From an archaeon (GTDB taxonomy: Archaea; Thermoproteota; Nitrososphaeria; Nitrososphaerales; Gagatemarchaeaceae), in contig CADDZR010000004.1 in the NCBI GenBank assembly GCA_902812495.1, positions 1-64,000 on the forward strand: a DNA stretch of 64,000 bases, in the 5' to 3' direction. The notes under the pieces were generated by a model that had not been told where the DNA came from, did no database searches, and saw nothing but the letters and a program-made list of their open reading frames with translations. Below are positions 50,783-58,723 of the stretch, piece after piece (the first letter of the stretch is position 1; each line of letters opens with the position of its first letter). The position numbers were made by a program, and so were the translations under genes.

Positions 50783-52227
50783 TGGACCTACTGACATTAA
50801 CAGTATTACTCCTTTCCGGAATCTCCCTCACACTTCCACTACTACAGCTCACCAAGTTCAAGATAGTCTCAGCCTATATTCTTGCATCTGTTCTTGCTTT
50901 GTCCCTTTTCTTAATAGTAATATACGGACTTAACCCTGTCCAGAATCAGCTTTCTCCTTCACTTCTTGCTTCCGATACACTTGGTTCATTCTTTGCTGCT
51001 ATAGCGATAGGTGTCACACTTTTTGTTACTCTTGCCTCAATAGACTACATCCGTACACCGAATACAGCAATTTACTACTCCCTCTTGGGTTTCACAGCGC
51101 TTGGAATGCTACTCCTTTCTTTCTCAAAGGACCTCTTAATGCTGTTTGTCTCCTGGGAGCTCATGAGCTTCCCGACATACGTTCTTGCAGGAATAGATAA
51201 GAAAAGAAGGTCAAACGAGGCCGCCGTAAAGTACGGTATAATAGGCGCGATGTCCTCGGCTATAATACTCTATGCAATAAGCATAGCTTACGGAATTGCA
51301 GGAAGCACGCAGATATCTGATGTTGTCAGAGCACTCTCTGCTAGGCACGATATAATTGTAGCTGTCTCCATACTTTTATTTGTTGCGGGCTTTGGGTTCA
51401 AGATGTCAATAGTTCCGTTCCATATGTGGATACCAGATGCTTACGAGGGAGCGCCAGCAACTGTAAGCACACTATTCGCTGCTGCTACAAAAAAGTCGGG
51501 ATTTGTTGCTGCAATAAGAGTTCTTCTAGCAATGACAACAGTTTACGCCGTGACAAACAATACTTTCTTTACAGTTTCGAACATACTTGCTGTACTTGCA
51601 CTTCTAACCATGACACTTGGTAATGTCGCAGCTCTAACCCAGAGAAGCATAACCAGACTTCTTGCATACTCAAGTATAGCACAGGCAGGCTACATACTCG
51701 TAGGTTTTGTTCCTTTTGCTGTCTCACCTCTATCGTATGATGCACAGATAGGTCTCACAGGTTCACTCTTCCATATACTGAACCATGCTGTCATGAAGGG
51801 CTCCGCCTTCCTTGTAGCAGCTGCCGTGCTTTTGAAGCTGAGGAGAGCGGATCTAGATTCCTACAACGGTCTGGCTAAGAGGATGCCAATAGCCTCATTT
51901 ACACTAGCCATTTCGCTCTTTGCTCTAGCAGGCATACCTCCTCTCAACGGGTTCTGGAGCAAGCTCTACATCTTCCTCTCTGTCGCAAGCGGACCCTACC
52001 TCTGGCTTGCAATAGCTGGAGTACTTAACAGCGCCTTCAGCCTAGGATACTACGCATGGATTGTAAAGAGAATGTATCTTGACGAGCCTGAGAAGCCTGA
52101 TAGAGTTGATGAGCCATTATCCTTCGTGATTATCTTTGCTGTTCTGACAGCTCTAATAATAGGAATAGGTATATTCCCACAGGTATTCATTAACTTCATC
52201 ACAGGTGCAGTTAACAGCTTCATCTAG
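50779..52227 (+). CDS. nuoN: complex I antiporter-like subunit NuoN
   Basis: The proximal antiporter-like subunit, 482 residues with about 14 helices. SWELMSFPTYVLAGIDKKRRSNEAAVKY corresponds to the helix-5 Glu region, with Lys residues in the following loop, and GFKMSIVPFHMWIPDAYEGAP is the helix-7/8 signature. It is the last gene of the operon. Its stop overlaps the convergent ATPase subunit I gene by 4 bases. Confidence 0.95.
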   Translation: MMDLLTLTVLLLSGISLTLPLLQLTKFKIVSAYILASVLALSLFLIVIYGLNPVQNQLSPSLLASDTLGSFFAAIAIGVTLFVTLASIDYIRTPNTAIYYSLLGFTALGMLLLSFSKDLLMLFVSWELMSFPTYVLAGIDKKRRSNEAAVKYGIIGAMSSAIILYAISIAYGIAGSTQISDVVRALSARHDIIVAVSILLFVAGFGFKMSIVPFHMWIPDAYEGAPATVSTLFAAATKKSGFVAAIRVLLAMTTVYAVTNNTFFTVSNILAVLALLTMTLGNVAALTQRSITRLLAYSSIAQAGYILVGFVPFAVSPLSYDAQIGLTGSLFHILNHAVMKGSAFLVAAAVLLKLRRADLDSYNGLAKRMPIASFTLAISLFALAGIPPLNGFWSKLYIFLSVASGPYLWLAIAGVLNSAFSLGYYAWIVKRMYLDEPEKPDRVDEPLSFVIIFAVLTALIIGIGIFPQVFINFITGAVNSFI

Positions 52228-54260
52228 GTCCAGTTTACCTTTGTTCTTATTCTTTCAGGAAATATACGCTTGAAGGGTATACCGTTTCCCTCATAGAACT
52301 TTGTAAAGAACTCATAAACATGCAACCTTAGATCCTGGATGTAAACAACAAGAGCCTCGAATGCTATTATAAGTACGTTGAAGAAAACCCAAGGAACAGC
52401 AGTAACAGGGCTTGTGAGTGGTACGTACTGATTTACAATGAGAAGAAGAGATGCATGTATCAAGAGCATTACACCAAGCCTAACGTAGCTTATTGTGTTC
52501 GCTGAAAATTGAAGAATCCTCTCAAATACCTCAAGGGCACCCATCGCTATCGCACCCCCAATACTCTCACCTTTCACTTTCCCAGCTGCTATTGCGATTG
52601 CCTTGCCAAAGAGAATGCAGAACATCGAGCTGAAGATAAGAATGAGTGAAACCATGCCAAAAAGCTTCGTTGGGACCCCGGTGCCGTTAACTACCGTGTT
52701 GGTGCTAAGTATGTTGAATGTATAATTTGCACCTACAAAAGCAAAGCCAAAGAATATGCCTCCAACATACATGACAAAGGTCGGAACCCTGTTTACAAGT
52801 GTTTCAACGAACTCTCCTGCCTTTACGGACTCTACTATGCTGAGTGCAAGCGCGGTTGCAAGGTGGGCAACACCTATGAATAGAGAAAGTAGTACTATGT
52901 TGATAACACCAGCATTATCAAGCTGTGCAACCTGTCCCTCTCTGTGTATTATCTCAAGAAGTGTCGGAACTGGCAGGATGCTGTGTAGAGAAAAGCCAAA
53001 GAACTCACCAAATATTGCACCAAAGAATGTTGCTGACAGACCAGCTGCAAGAAATATCTTCCCCCACTCTCTAATGCTCCCTATTCCCTTTATTATCAGC
53101 AGTATCGAAAAGACTGTGAGGACAAGACCATGTCCAAAATCTCCGAACATGAGTCCGAAGAAGACAGGGAAGACAAAGGATATTATTGGTGTGGGGTCAA
53201 CTTCATGCCTAGAGGGAACACCCTGCTCCGAGGTTATCAGTTCAAAAGTTCTTGCAATACTCCCGTTGTTTAGCAGGGTTGGGATACCTTCCTCCTCATC
53301 ATTGTCGGTGTCTTTGTGAACTATCCATTGCGACATCATTGTCCTGAACTCCCCTTCCCTGCTTTCTGGTATGAAGCCCGAGATAACAGCAAACCTTCTC
53401 ATGTTGCCTGAAGCCCTTATCTCATCGAGAGCGTCCCTGCATATCTCTGCTAGCTCAAGAACAGCGAGCACATCTTCCCCCTTATTTAATGCAATTTCAT
53501 CCAGCTCTCTTGTTGCTTTTTCCATTTCTTCTTGGAGCTTCGAAAGTCTCTCAGTAAGCTCCTTGAACGCAAGGGACGTATCCTGGGGTAAATCTGCTGG
53601 CAGGCTGAGTTCCCTTCCACCAAATGCCTTGATAGCCCTTTCAATTCTCTGCCTGTCTACAGAGTCAAATGCAACAAGAACAAGCGTGTAAAGGTCGGAA
53701 AGTTTCTCTGTCTTGCAGATTGTGTCTGGAATGGAGCCAAGGAACTCCCCAAGTGCCTTCTGCTGCAAGATAACAAGTGTTAGCCCAAGTCTTTTCATCT
53801 TCCCAAGACCCCTCAGGTCGAGGGGGTGGGAGGAAACAAGTGACACAAGCTCTAGCATTGTCCTCGTTTCGTTAATTTCCTTCTGTGCCTTCTGGATGCT
53901 TGACTTTACCTCTTGGACTCTTTTTGAAACAGGGCTGAGGATGTACTCAGCCCTCGAGATAAGCTCTTCCCAGTCCCTTGCATCAAAGACTTTCCTGTTT
54001 ATCTTCACCCCCCTGAAAACAACATCTATTGCACCTGGCATTGGCTGAAGTCCTAGATCTTTTGCTGTCTGGTCTGCAATGGCATAAAGCCTTACTGCCC
54101 TCGAATCAAGCTCCTGTATCCTGCTGTCAAATATACTGTTTTTCTGTTCAATTATATGAAAGTCCCTGAATTCAGCTATCTTCCTAGTCACTGATTCATA
54201 CTCGCTCCTAGGCGAAACAACAGTCACCCTGCACAGCTTTGCTTTGCCCATACCTGACAC
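52224..54260 (-). CDS. atpI: V/A-type ATP synthase subunit I
   Basis: The stator and proton-channel subunit of the archaeal ATP synthase, 678 residues. The N-terminal half (about 1-340) is cytoplasmic and coiled-coil. The C-terminal half has seven to eight membrane helices, with PTPIISFVFPVFFGLMFGDFGHG (start of the membrane domain) and NTISYVRLGVMLLIHASLLL carrying the arginine essential for proton transfer to the c-ring. It is divergent from the subunit C gene, with 143 bases between. The catalytic subunits A and B, and D, E and F, are not in the window. Confidence 0.95.
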   Translation of the reverse strand: MSGMGKAKLCRVTVVSPRSEYESVTRKIAEFRDFHIIEQKNSIFDSRIQELDSRAVRLYAIADQTAKDLGLQPMPGAIDVVFRGVKINRKVFDARDWEELISRAEYILSPVSKRVQEVKSSIQKAQKEINETRTMLELVSLVSSHPLDLRGLGKMKRLGLTLVILQQKALGEFLGSIPDTICKTEKLSDLYTLVLVAFDSVDRQRIERAIKAFGGRELSLPADLPQDTSLAFKELTERLSKLQEEMEKATRELDEIALNKGEDVLAVLELAEICRDALDEIRASGNMRRFAVISGFIPESREGEFRTMMSQWIVHKDTDNDEEEGIPTLLNNGSIARTFELITSEQGVPSRHEVDPTPIISFVFPVFFGLMFGDFGHGLVLTVFSILLIIKGIGSIREWGKIFLAAGLSATFFGAIFGEFFGFSLHSILPVPTLLEIIHREGQVAQLDNAGVINIVLLSLFIGVAHLATALALSIVESVKAGEFVETLVNRVPTFVMYVGGIFFGFAFVGANYTFNILSTNTVVNGTGVPTKLFGMVSLILIFSSMFCILFGKAIAIAAGKVKGESIGGAIAMGALEVFERILQFSANTISYVRLGVMLLIHASLLLIVNQYVPLTSPVTAVPWVFFNVLIIAFEALVVYIQDLRLHVYEFFTKFYEGNGIPFKRIFPERIRTKVNWT

Positions 54261-54403
54261 ATGGCCGGGAAAAATTACATGTTATAAGGATTCAAATTTT
54301 TCTGCACCCTATATCTTACCTAAGGGGTTCTTATTTCGTTTCTTTCTTTGCTACAACTACACAATACTGATAAAGAAGGCATACAGAGGCCGGAACGATA
54401 GAC

Positions 54404-55450
54404 TTGCCAGGCGTTTACGCAGGTACTAAGTCGTTTGCCTTGAAGGGGCAGCTTCTAGACAGGCCCACACTCGAGAAACTAGCCGAATCTGCTAGCATAG
54501 ACGAGCTTGTCAACAGGCTCAAGACAACGCCTTACTCGGATTACATTTCGCAGCTATCGCCTCCTTATTTCTCAAGGAAACTCGAGCTTGCATTCAGGGC
54601 AAGACTTGCTGATGTTCACTTTTCTCTTATTCGCGTAACGAATTCCAGGCTTGTTGAGCTTTTTTATCTCAAGAGAATAGGCTGGGACCTGAAAACAGTT
54701 CTCAAAGCAAAGGCTCTTGGTAAGAGCTACGAGGAAACATCCGAATTCATAGACATGAGGGCTGAGGAGCTTGTAGGAAGAAGGGATCTGATAGTTAGGG
54801 TTCTCTCAGCAAAAGATATACAGGAAGCTCAGACTCTACTGTCAGGCACGGAGTTCTACGAAGATGCTGAAAAGGCTCTCTCTGCATACCTCTCCACAGG
54901 TGAGATAAGGGTCTTTGACACCTACATTGACCATGCAATCCTCTCTCAAATTTCAAAGGAGTTCACTTCTAACAAGAAAGGCTATGCATCTAGAAGTGAC
55001 GTTTCAGATGTAGAATCAATTGTATCTCTTGAAATAGACTCTTACAATATACTTACAGTGCTTAGGGCCAAGGTATGGAAGATTCCAGATAACGAGGTGA
55101 GATCTCTGATAATAACACCTTCGTACAAGGTTTCATCTGAAACACTTGGAAGGATGATCTCAACAGAAACAGTCGAGGAGGCATCGAGGCTTCTCCCTGA
55201 GAAGTACCTCAAGGATGTTACCAAGCAGGATGAGGAATCTATTATAGATGGTATAGAATGGAACCTTGCAGAGGAAGGTGTTAGAACAGCATCAAGGACT
55301 TTTCTTTGGCAGGGACTAGGCTTGGCGGTTGCGCTTGGCCTGATAAAGCTGCTGGAAAATGAGGTAAACAACCTCTCAGCCATAGCCGTGGGTGTCGAGT
55401 CTCACCTTGAAGCGAGGAGAATACTTTCAAAGCTCCTCTTTGCTATGTAA
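54404..55450 (+). CDS. atpC: V/A-type ATP synthase subunit C
   Basis: A 348-residue subunit that joins the central stalk to the membrane ring (V-type subunit d homologue). It is almost all helical, with three repeated helical blocks each ending in L-x-x-K-A/L; LKTVLKAKALG and the middle stretch DSYNILTVLRAKVW are typical. It starts at TTG, and no strong ribosome site is visible. It is followed 40 bases on by the proteolipid gene, which has its own TATA element. Confidence 0.85.
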   Translation: MPGVYAGTKSFALKGQLLDRPTLEKLAESASIDELVNRLKTTPYSDYISQLSPPYFSRKLELAFRARLADVHFSLIRVTNSRLVELFYLKRIGWDLKTVLKAKALGKSYEETSEFIDMRAEELVGRRDLIVRVLSAKDIQEAQTLLSGTEFYEDAEKALSAYLSTGEIRVFDTYIDHAILSQISKEFTSNKKGYASRSDVSDVESIVSLEIDSYNILTVLRAKVWKIPDNEVRSLIITPSYKVSSETLGRMISTETVEEASRLLPEKYLKDVTKQDEESIIDGIEWNLAEEGVRTASRTFLWQGLGLAVALGLIKLLENEVNNLSAIAVGVESHLEARRILSKLLFAM

Positions 55451-55460
55451 TATTTATAAA
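55451..55460 (+). promoter_or_regulatory. TATA element of the proteolipid gene
   Basis: TATTTATAAA begins right after the subunit C stop codon and is centred 35 bases before the ATG at 55491, leaving a leader of under 10 bases. The proteolipid, needed in many copies, thus has its own promoter. Confidence 0.65.
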
Positions 55461-55490
55461 CAGTCCAATTTTGTGCTTGCACGTCAAATC

Positions 55491-55805
55491 ATGTCTTCCA
55501 AGAAACTAATATTGGTCCTTGCAGCAGTTTCAGCCCTGTTCGTCCTTGTCCCAGCTGCTAACGCAGCTGCTCCGCCCTCAACTTCAGGAGTGACTGATGT
55601 GAGCAGTAAGCTGATAGCGGCAGGCCTTGCCCTTGGGCTTGCGGCAATAGGTGCAGGATATGGCATAGGTCAGTCAGGCGCCGCAGCAATAGCAGCTGTG
55701 GTAGAGAAACCACAGGTTAGAACGACAGCACTGATATTCGTTGCACTTGCAGAGGCAATAGCTATTTACGGCTTTGTGCTGGCGCTTATAATAATAGGCC
55801 AGTAG
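55491..55805 (+). CDS. atpK: V/A-type ATP synthase subunit K (proteolipid, c-ring)
   Basis: A 104-residue proteolipid. The first 26 residues form a cleavable-looking signal (KKLILVLAAVSALFVLVPAANA), then one hairpin of two helices: GLALGLAAIGAGYGIGQSGAAAIAA, then VALAEAIAIYGFVLALII with the ion-binding Glu. A longer frame begins at 55392 inside subunit C, but the TATA element at 55451 and the ATG at 55491 fix the start here. Convergent with the prenyl synthase gene, 5 bases between ends. Confidence 0.93.
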   Translation: MSSKKLILVLAAVSALFVLVPAANAAAPPSTSGVTDVSSKLIAAGLALGLAAIGAGYGIGQSGAAAIAAVVEKPQVRTTALIFVALAEAIAIYGFVLALIIIGQ

Positions 55806-55810
55806 ATCGG

Positions 55811-56668
55811 CTAGTGTTTCCTTAGGACAGCAAAATCAACAAGGTCTCTAAGAAGTTCGGTTGCAGGGCAGGAACGGACGAGGGAAAGATCTTGCCTTGC
55901 TCTTTCTGCAAAGGTTCTTATTTCACTGTTCATCCTTTCTTTCAGCTCGCTTTCGCCCATGTTCCTTATCATGTTGTGTGTTATCTTGTCCTTTGAATCC
56001 CAATCGAGAAGGTCGTCTCTCAGCTGGTATGCAATGCCAAGGCATCTACCATAGTCAGACAGAGCAGAGATCTGTTTTTCTGTGCCCCCTGCAATGATTG
56101 CTCCGAGCTTGGCCGCAGCCTGGAAGAGAGACGCAGTCTTGTCTTGAATTATTTCCATGTACCTCTCCCACTTTAGGTCGTTCCCTTTCGGGTCAACAAG
56201 AAGCTCGTTGTACTCTCCTTCAGCCATCCTGAGGGCTGCGTTACTTATCTCTTCAGCTACCCTCTTGTCATCGTACCTTGAAGCAATAGAAAGAACCATT
56301 GCAAAGACGAAGTCAGCTGTTAGAAGAGAGGTGCTAAAGCCAAATTGTATGTGAAACGCGACTTTATTCCTCCTGTATGCTTCTTCATCTATTATGTCGT
56401 CGTGAATTATCGATTCTGTGTGGAGCAGCTCAATAGCAACAGCAGCATCCATTGGTTTTGAATCGTTTGTACCAAGGGCTTCGGATGAGAGGAGGAGAAC
56501 GGCAGGCCTTATCCTCTTTCCTCCTTCTATTGCGTAGTTAAGGAGCCTGTAAAACCTCGAGTTCGAATAAGCCATAAGCTCTTTCTTTAGAGCTTCTTCA
56601 ACCCTTAGGGCATAGGGACCAAGCCTGTACTCGATGCTCTCAGCAGAAAACTGCCTCCTTTCAGACAA
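55811..56668 (-). CDS. polyprenyl (geranylgeranyl-type) diphosphate synthase
   Basis: A trans-isoprenyl diphosphate synthase of 285 residues that builds isoprenoid chains for archaeal lipids or quinones. The first Asp-rich motif is DDIID (95-99) and the second DDLLD (about 218-222), both complete. The protein is shorter than the usual 320-350, mainly at the C-terminus. Chain length cannot be read reliably; residues before the first Asp motif, LLHTESIIH, lack an aromatic stop. The TTG start lies 26 bases from AAAGATAAATACAG-type TATA DNA at 56687-56700. Confidence 0.9.
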   Translation of the reverse strand: MSERRQFSAESIEYRLGPYALRVEEALKKELMAYSNSRFYRLLNYAIEGGKRIRPAVLLLSSEALGTNDSKPMDAAVAIELLHTESIIHDDIIDEEAYRRNKVAFHIQFGFSTSLLTADFVFAMVLSIASRYDDKRVAEEISNAALRMAEGEYNELLVDPKGNDLKWERYMEIIQDKTASLFQAAAKLGAIIAGGTEKQISALSDYGRCLGIAYQLRDDLLDWDSKDKITHNMIRNMGESELKERMNSEIRTFAERARQDLSLVRSCPATELLRDLVDFAVLRKH

Positions 56669-56719
56669 GACCTTTTTCGTTCAGCCAAAGATAAATACAG
56701 TATAATAACCTTTTGACTT

Positions 56720-57418
56720 GTGCTTGAGTACAGGTATTCTCATCTAGAGCTAGGAGGAAAAAGGAAGCACTGCATCCTCCTCCCAAAGATCAATGGAAGC
56801 CAAGTCAAAATACTCAGAGACAGGCTAACCTCCTTGGGATTTAGAGTAGAGGGGCAGGAATTGATTGTAGCAAGTAGAGGAAGAGAAAGGATATGGCTAG
56901 ATCCTGCAGGTCTGTGCTGGTCTTCGGTAGACCCAACAGACTATGTGGCTCCCTCGATTCCTGAGATTCTCGAATGCGAGAAGGAAAGGCTGAAAAGGAG
57001 TGACTTCAACGAGCTTTATTTCAGCGTAAAGAAGTATAGGTCCAAATACGTTATCAGGCTCAGAACAAGGCTTGAGCATGGCTTCACGTGGAAAATTCTC
57101 AGGGAGAAGGGATTAAACGGTTTCTCTCCTGATGAGAGCAAGGTCATCAAATGGCTTCTTGACTTTTCAAGTGGCAAAATTACTGTGCTAACACATTATC
57201 CTGGGAAAAACTCCTCGACTATGAGGGTAGGAACAAAGAACTACTACATATCGAAAATTGACGTTGAAGATTTTGCCTCGAATCTGTTTAATTTCTTCGA
57301 TAGAAAGACTGGCTTCTTCCTAACTCAAAACTGTATGTTTGAGGTAGAGGAGCTGGATGTGGAGTCTCTCCTAAGCTCAGACTTGGAGCTTGGTCAGTGG
57401 TGCTACTACGAATACTGA
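56720..57418 (+). CDS. uncharacterised protein, 232 aa
   Basis: A soluble protein starting at GTG. It is rich in Lys, Arg, aromatic residues and Leu, with two beta-rich stretches (19-75, KHCILLPKINGSQVKIL and the following RERIWLDP) and a helical middle (92-145). No cysteine pattern, membrane segment or known motif is evident. Its divergent partner is the prenyl synthase gene, with only 51 bases between the start codons, and tRNA-Glu follows. I do not recognise the family. Confidence 0.7.
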   Translation: MLEYRYSHLELGGKRKHCILLPKINGSQVKILRDRLTSLGFRVEGQELIVASRGRERIWLDPAGLCWSSVDPTDYVAPSIPEILECEKERLKRSDFNELYFSVKKYRSKYVIRLRTRLEHGFTWKILREKGLNGFSPDESKVIKWLLDFSSGKITVLTHYPGKNSSTMRVGTKNYYISKIDVEDFASNLFNFFDRKTGFFLTQNCMFEVEELDVESLLSSDLELGQWCYYEY

Positions 57419-57466
57419 AACATGGATAGAAAAGCCATTAAGGGCTTGTTTACTGGCTTTGATTGA

Positions 57467-57559
57467 GCCCCGGTAGTATAGAGCTGAGAAGCGTAAAACC
57501 CGGTCAAGTATGCCGGCCTTTCGAGTCGGCGGTCGCGGGTTCAAATCCCGCCCGGGGCA
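57467..57559 (+). tRNA. tRNA-Glu (UUC) with about 17-base intron in the D loop
   Basis: Acceptor GCCCCGG/CCGGGGC, discriminator A, anticodon stem CCGGC/GTCGG with loop CTTTCGA, anticodon TTC, T arm GCGGGTTCAAATCCCGC. The D stem GTAT/GTAT region is split: after AG at positions 14/15, 17 extra bases (57482-57498) precede CCCGGTCAA. Without them the tRNA is 76 bases. The extra piece sits at the same D-loop place as in the CAU tRNA at 42549. No CCA is encoded. Confidence 0.9.
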
Positions 57560-57660
57560 TCTCTAGTCAGAAAGCATTGCCCTTATGTTAACAAAAGAAC
57601 AATCTCAACAATTTTATTTCCATTTCTTAATGATTTTGAATGTTTGCACAAAAGTTTCCG

Positions 57661-57673
57661 ATATATATAATTT
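57661..57673 (+). promoter_or_regulatory. TATA element of the secreted protein gene
   Basis: ATATATATAATTT is centred 27 bases before the ATG at 57693, pointing to a leaderless start there and arguing against the upstream in-frame ATG at 57585. Confidence 0.6.
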
Positions 57674-57692
57674 ATTTACATCTTTGTTAACG

Positions 57693-58595
57693 ATGGGTTT
57701 GAGACGAAGAACTAAGCTCTTAGTTGTATTAATAGCAGCTATTCTGCTCGTGTTACCTTTTTCCTCACAAACGGGCTTTAGCTTTGTTTCTAGTTGCATG
57801 CATTCTATTTTCAGTATTCTGAATCCTTATGCTGTTGGAAGTGTTACAACCTATCAAACATACACTTATGGGGGTGGAGGCGGTTTAGATTTGAATTCTA
57901 ATTTCAACATATCTGGAACAGACGTCCCGTATCAAATAGTGAATCCAAACCCAATAAAGGACTCTCTTGTTACATTTCAATTACCCAAAGGATTAGGTTC
58001 AAAGTTTGTAACAGTTGTCTGGGATAGTAATGGAACGACATCATATGTTTTTAACGATACAAGTAAGCTGGTAAGATACTCACACTCCAAATTATTGGGC
58101 GAGAAACACATATCGAGTGTTGAACATGATGGGTCAGTTACCATATACACATCCAGAGAGTTTAAAGTTTACAAGGTAAAACTTCCTGGTAAATATTATG
58201 ACCCCACTGTGTGGGCGCAACAGTGGGTTACCTTCTACAATAGGCTTGGACAGATAACTGGCAACGTAACTGCAGCGGGATACATTAACTATGTCCTTGG
58301 AGGAGTTGTCACAGCAATTAATCCATCTGGTTCCTACGCGCTTTCTTACAACGGTTATCATCTTTGCCAAAGTCGAACAATTAAGAACGGTGTTGGAACT
58401 ACTTTTGGTTACATCCAAGAAGAAGCACCGGCTTCATTTTGTCTCATTTTTGTTTCCGATTGGTGGGATGCTTGGCCTGGTTGGGGAGTCGATTCGTCTT
58501 CTGGTCAAGTATATTTCACACCAAGTCCTTACTGGAATACAGGCACTTCACCCAGTTGCGGTTGTACAACAGTTTCTATCTTCCCGGTACCTTGA
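57693..58595 (+). CDS. secreted protein of unknown function
   Basis: A 300-residue exported protein. The first 30 residues are a signal peptide: MGLRRR, then a hydrophobic core. The mature part is rich in Gly, Asn, Ser, Thr and Tyr, with GGGGG near residue 65, several N-x-T sites, two cysteines in CHLCQ-like context and a final CGCTT. The codon choice is more AT-rich (AAT, GAT, TTA, TTT) than the neighbours, which may reflect import. A frame start at 57585 exists, but the promoter places the start at 57693. No family recognised. Confidence 0.65.
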   Translation: MGLRRRTKLLVVLIAAILLVLPFSSQTGFSFVSSCMHSIFSILNPYAVGSVTTYQTYTYGGGGGLDLNSNFNISGTDVPYQIVNPNPIKDSLVTFQLPKGLGSKFVTVVWDSNGTTSYVFNDTSKLVRYSHSKLLGEKHISSVEHDGSVTIYTSREFKVYKVKLPGKYYDPTVWAQQWVTFYNRLGQITGNVTAAGYINYVLGGVVTAINPSGSYALSYNGYHLCQSRTIKNGVGTTFGYIQEEAPASFCLIFVSDWWDAWPGWGVDSSSGQVYFTPSPYWNTGTSPSCGCTTVSIFPVP

Positions 58596-58723
58596 CTTAA
58601 AAAGCTACTCAATTTACCAAAGGATCTGTAAATTTGTGATTTTAGGTCAATAAGCTACCTTCTGTGGTTCTAATGGCGAGAAACACTAAATTTTAATTTT
58701 TCACCAAATTGGTCTCTTGTACC

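Noticed and set aside
55392-55490. Longer start for the ATPase proteolipid
   Set aside because: It overlaps the end of subunit C, and the promoter at 55451-55460 falls after it.
57585-57692. Start at 57585 for the secreted protein gene
   Set aside because: The 36 extra residues are not signal-like, and the TATA element at 57661 would lie inside the gene. The ATG at 57693 is 27 bases after that element.
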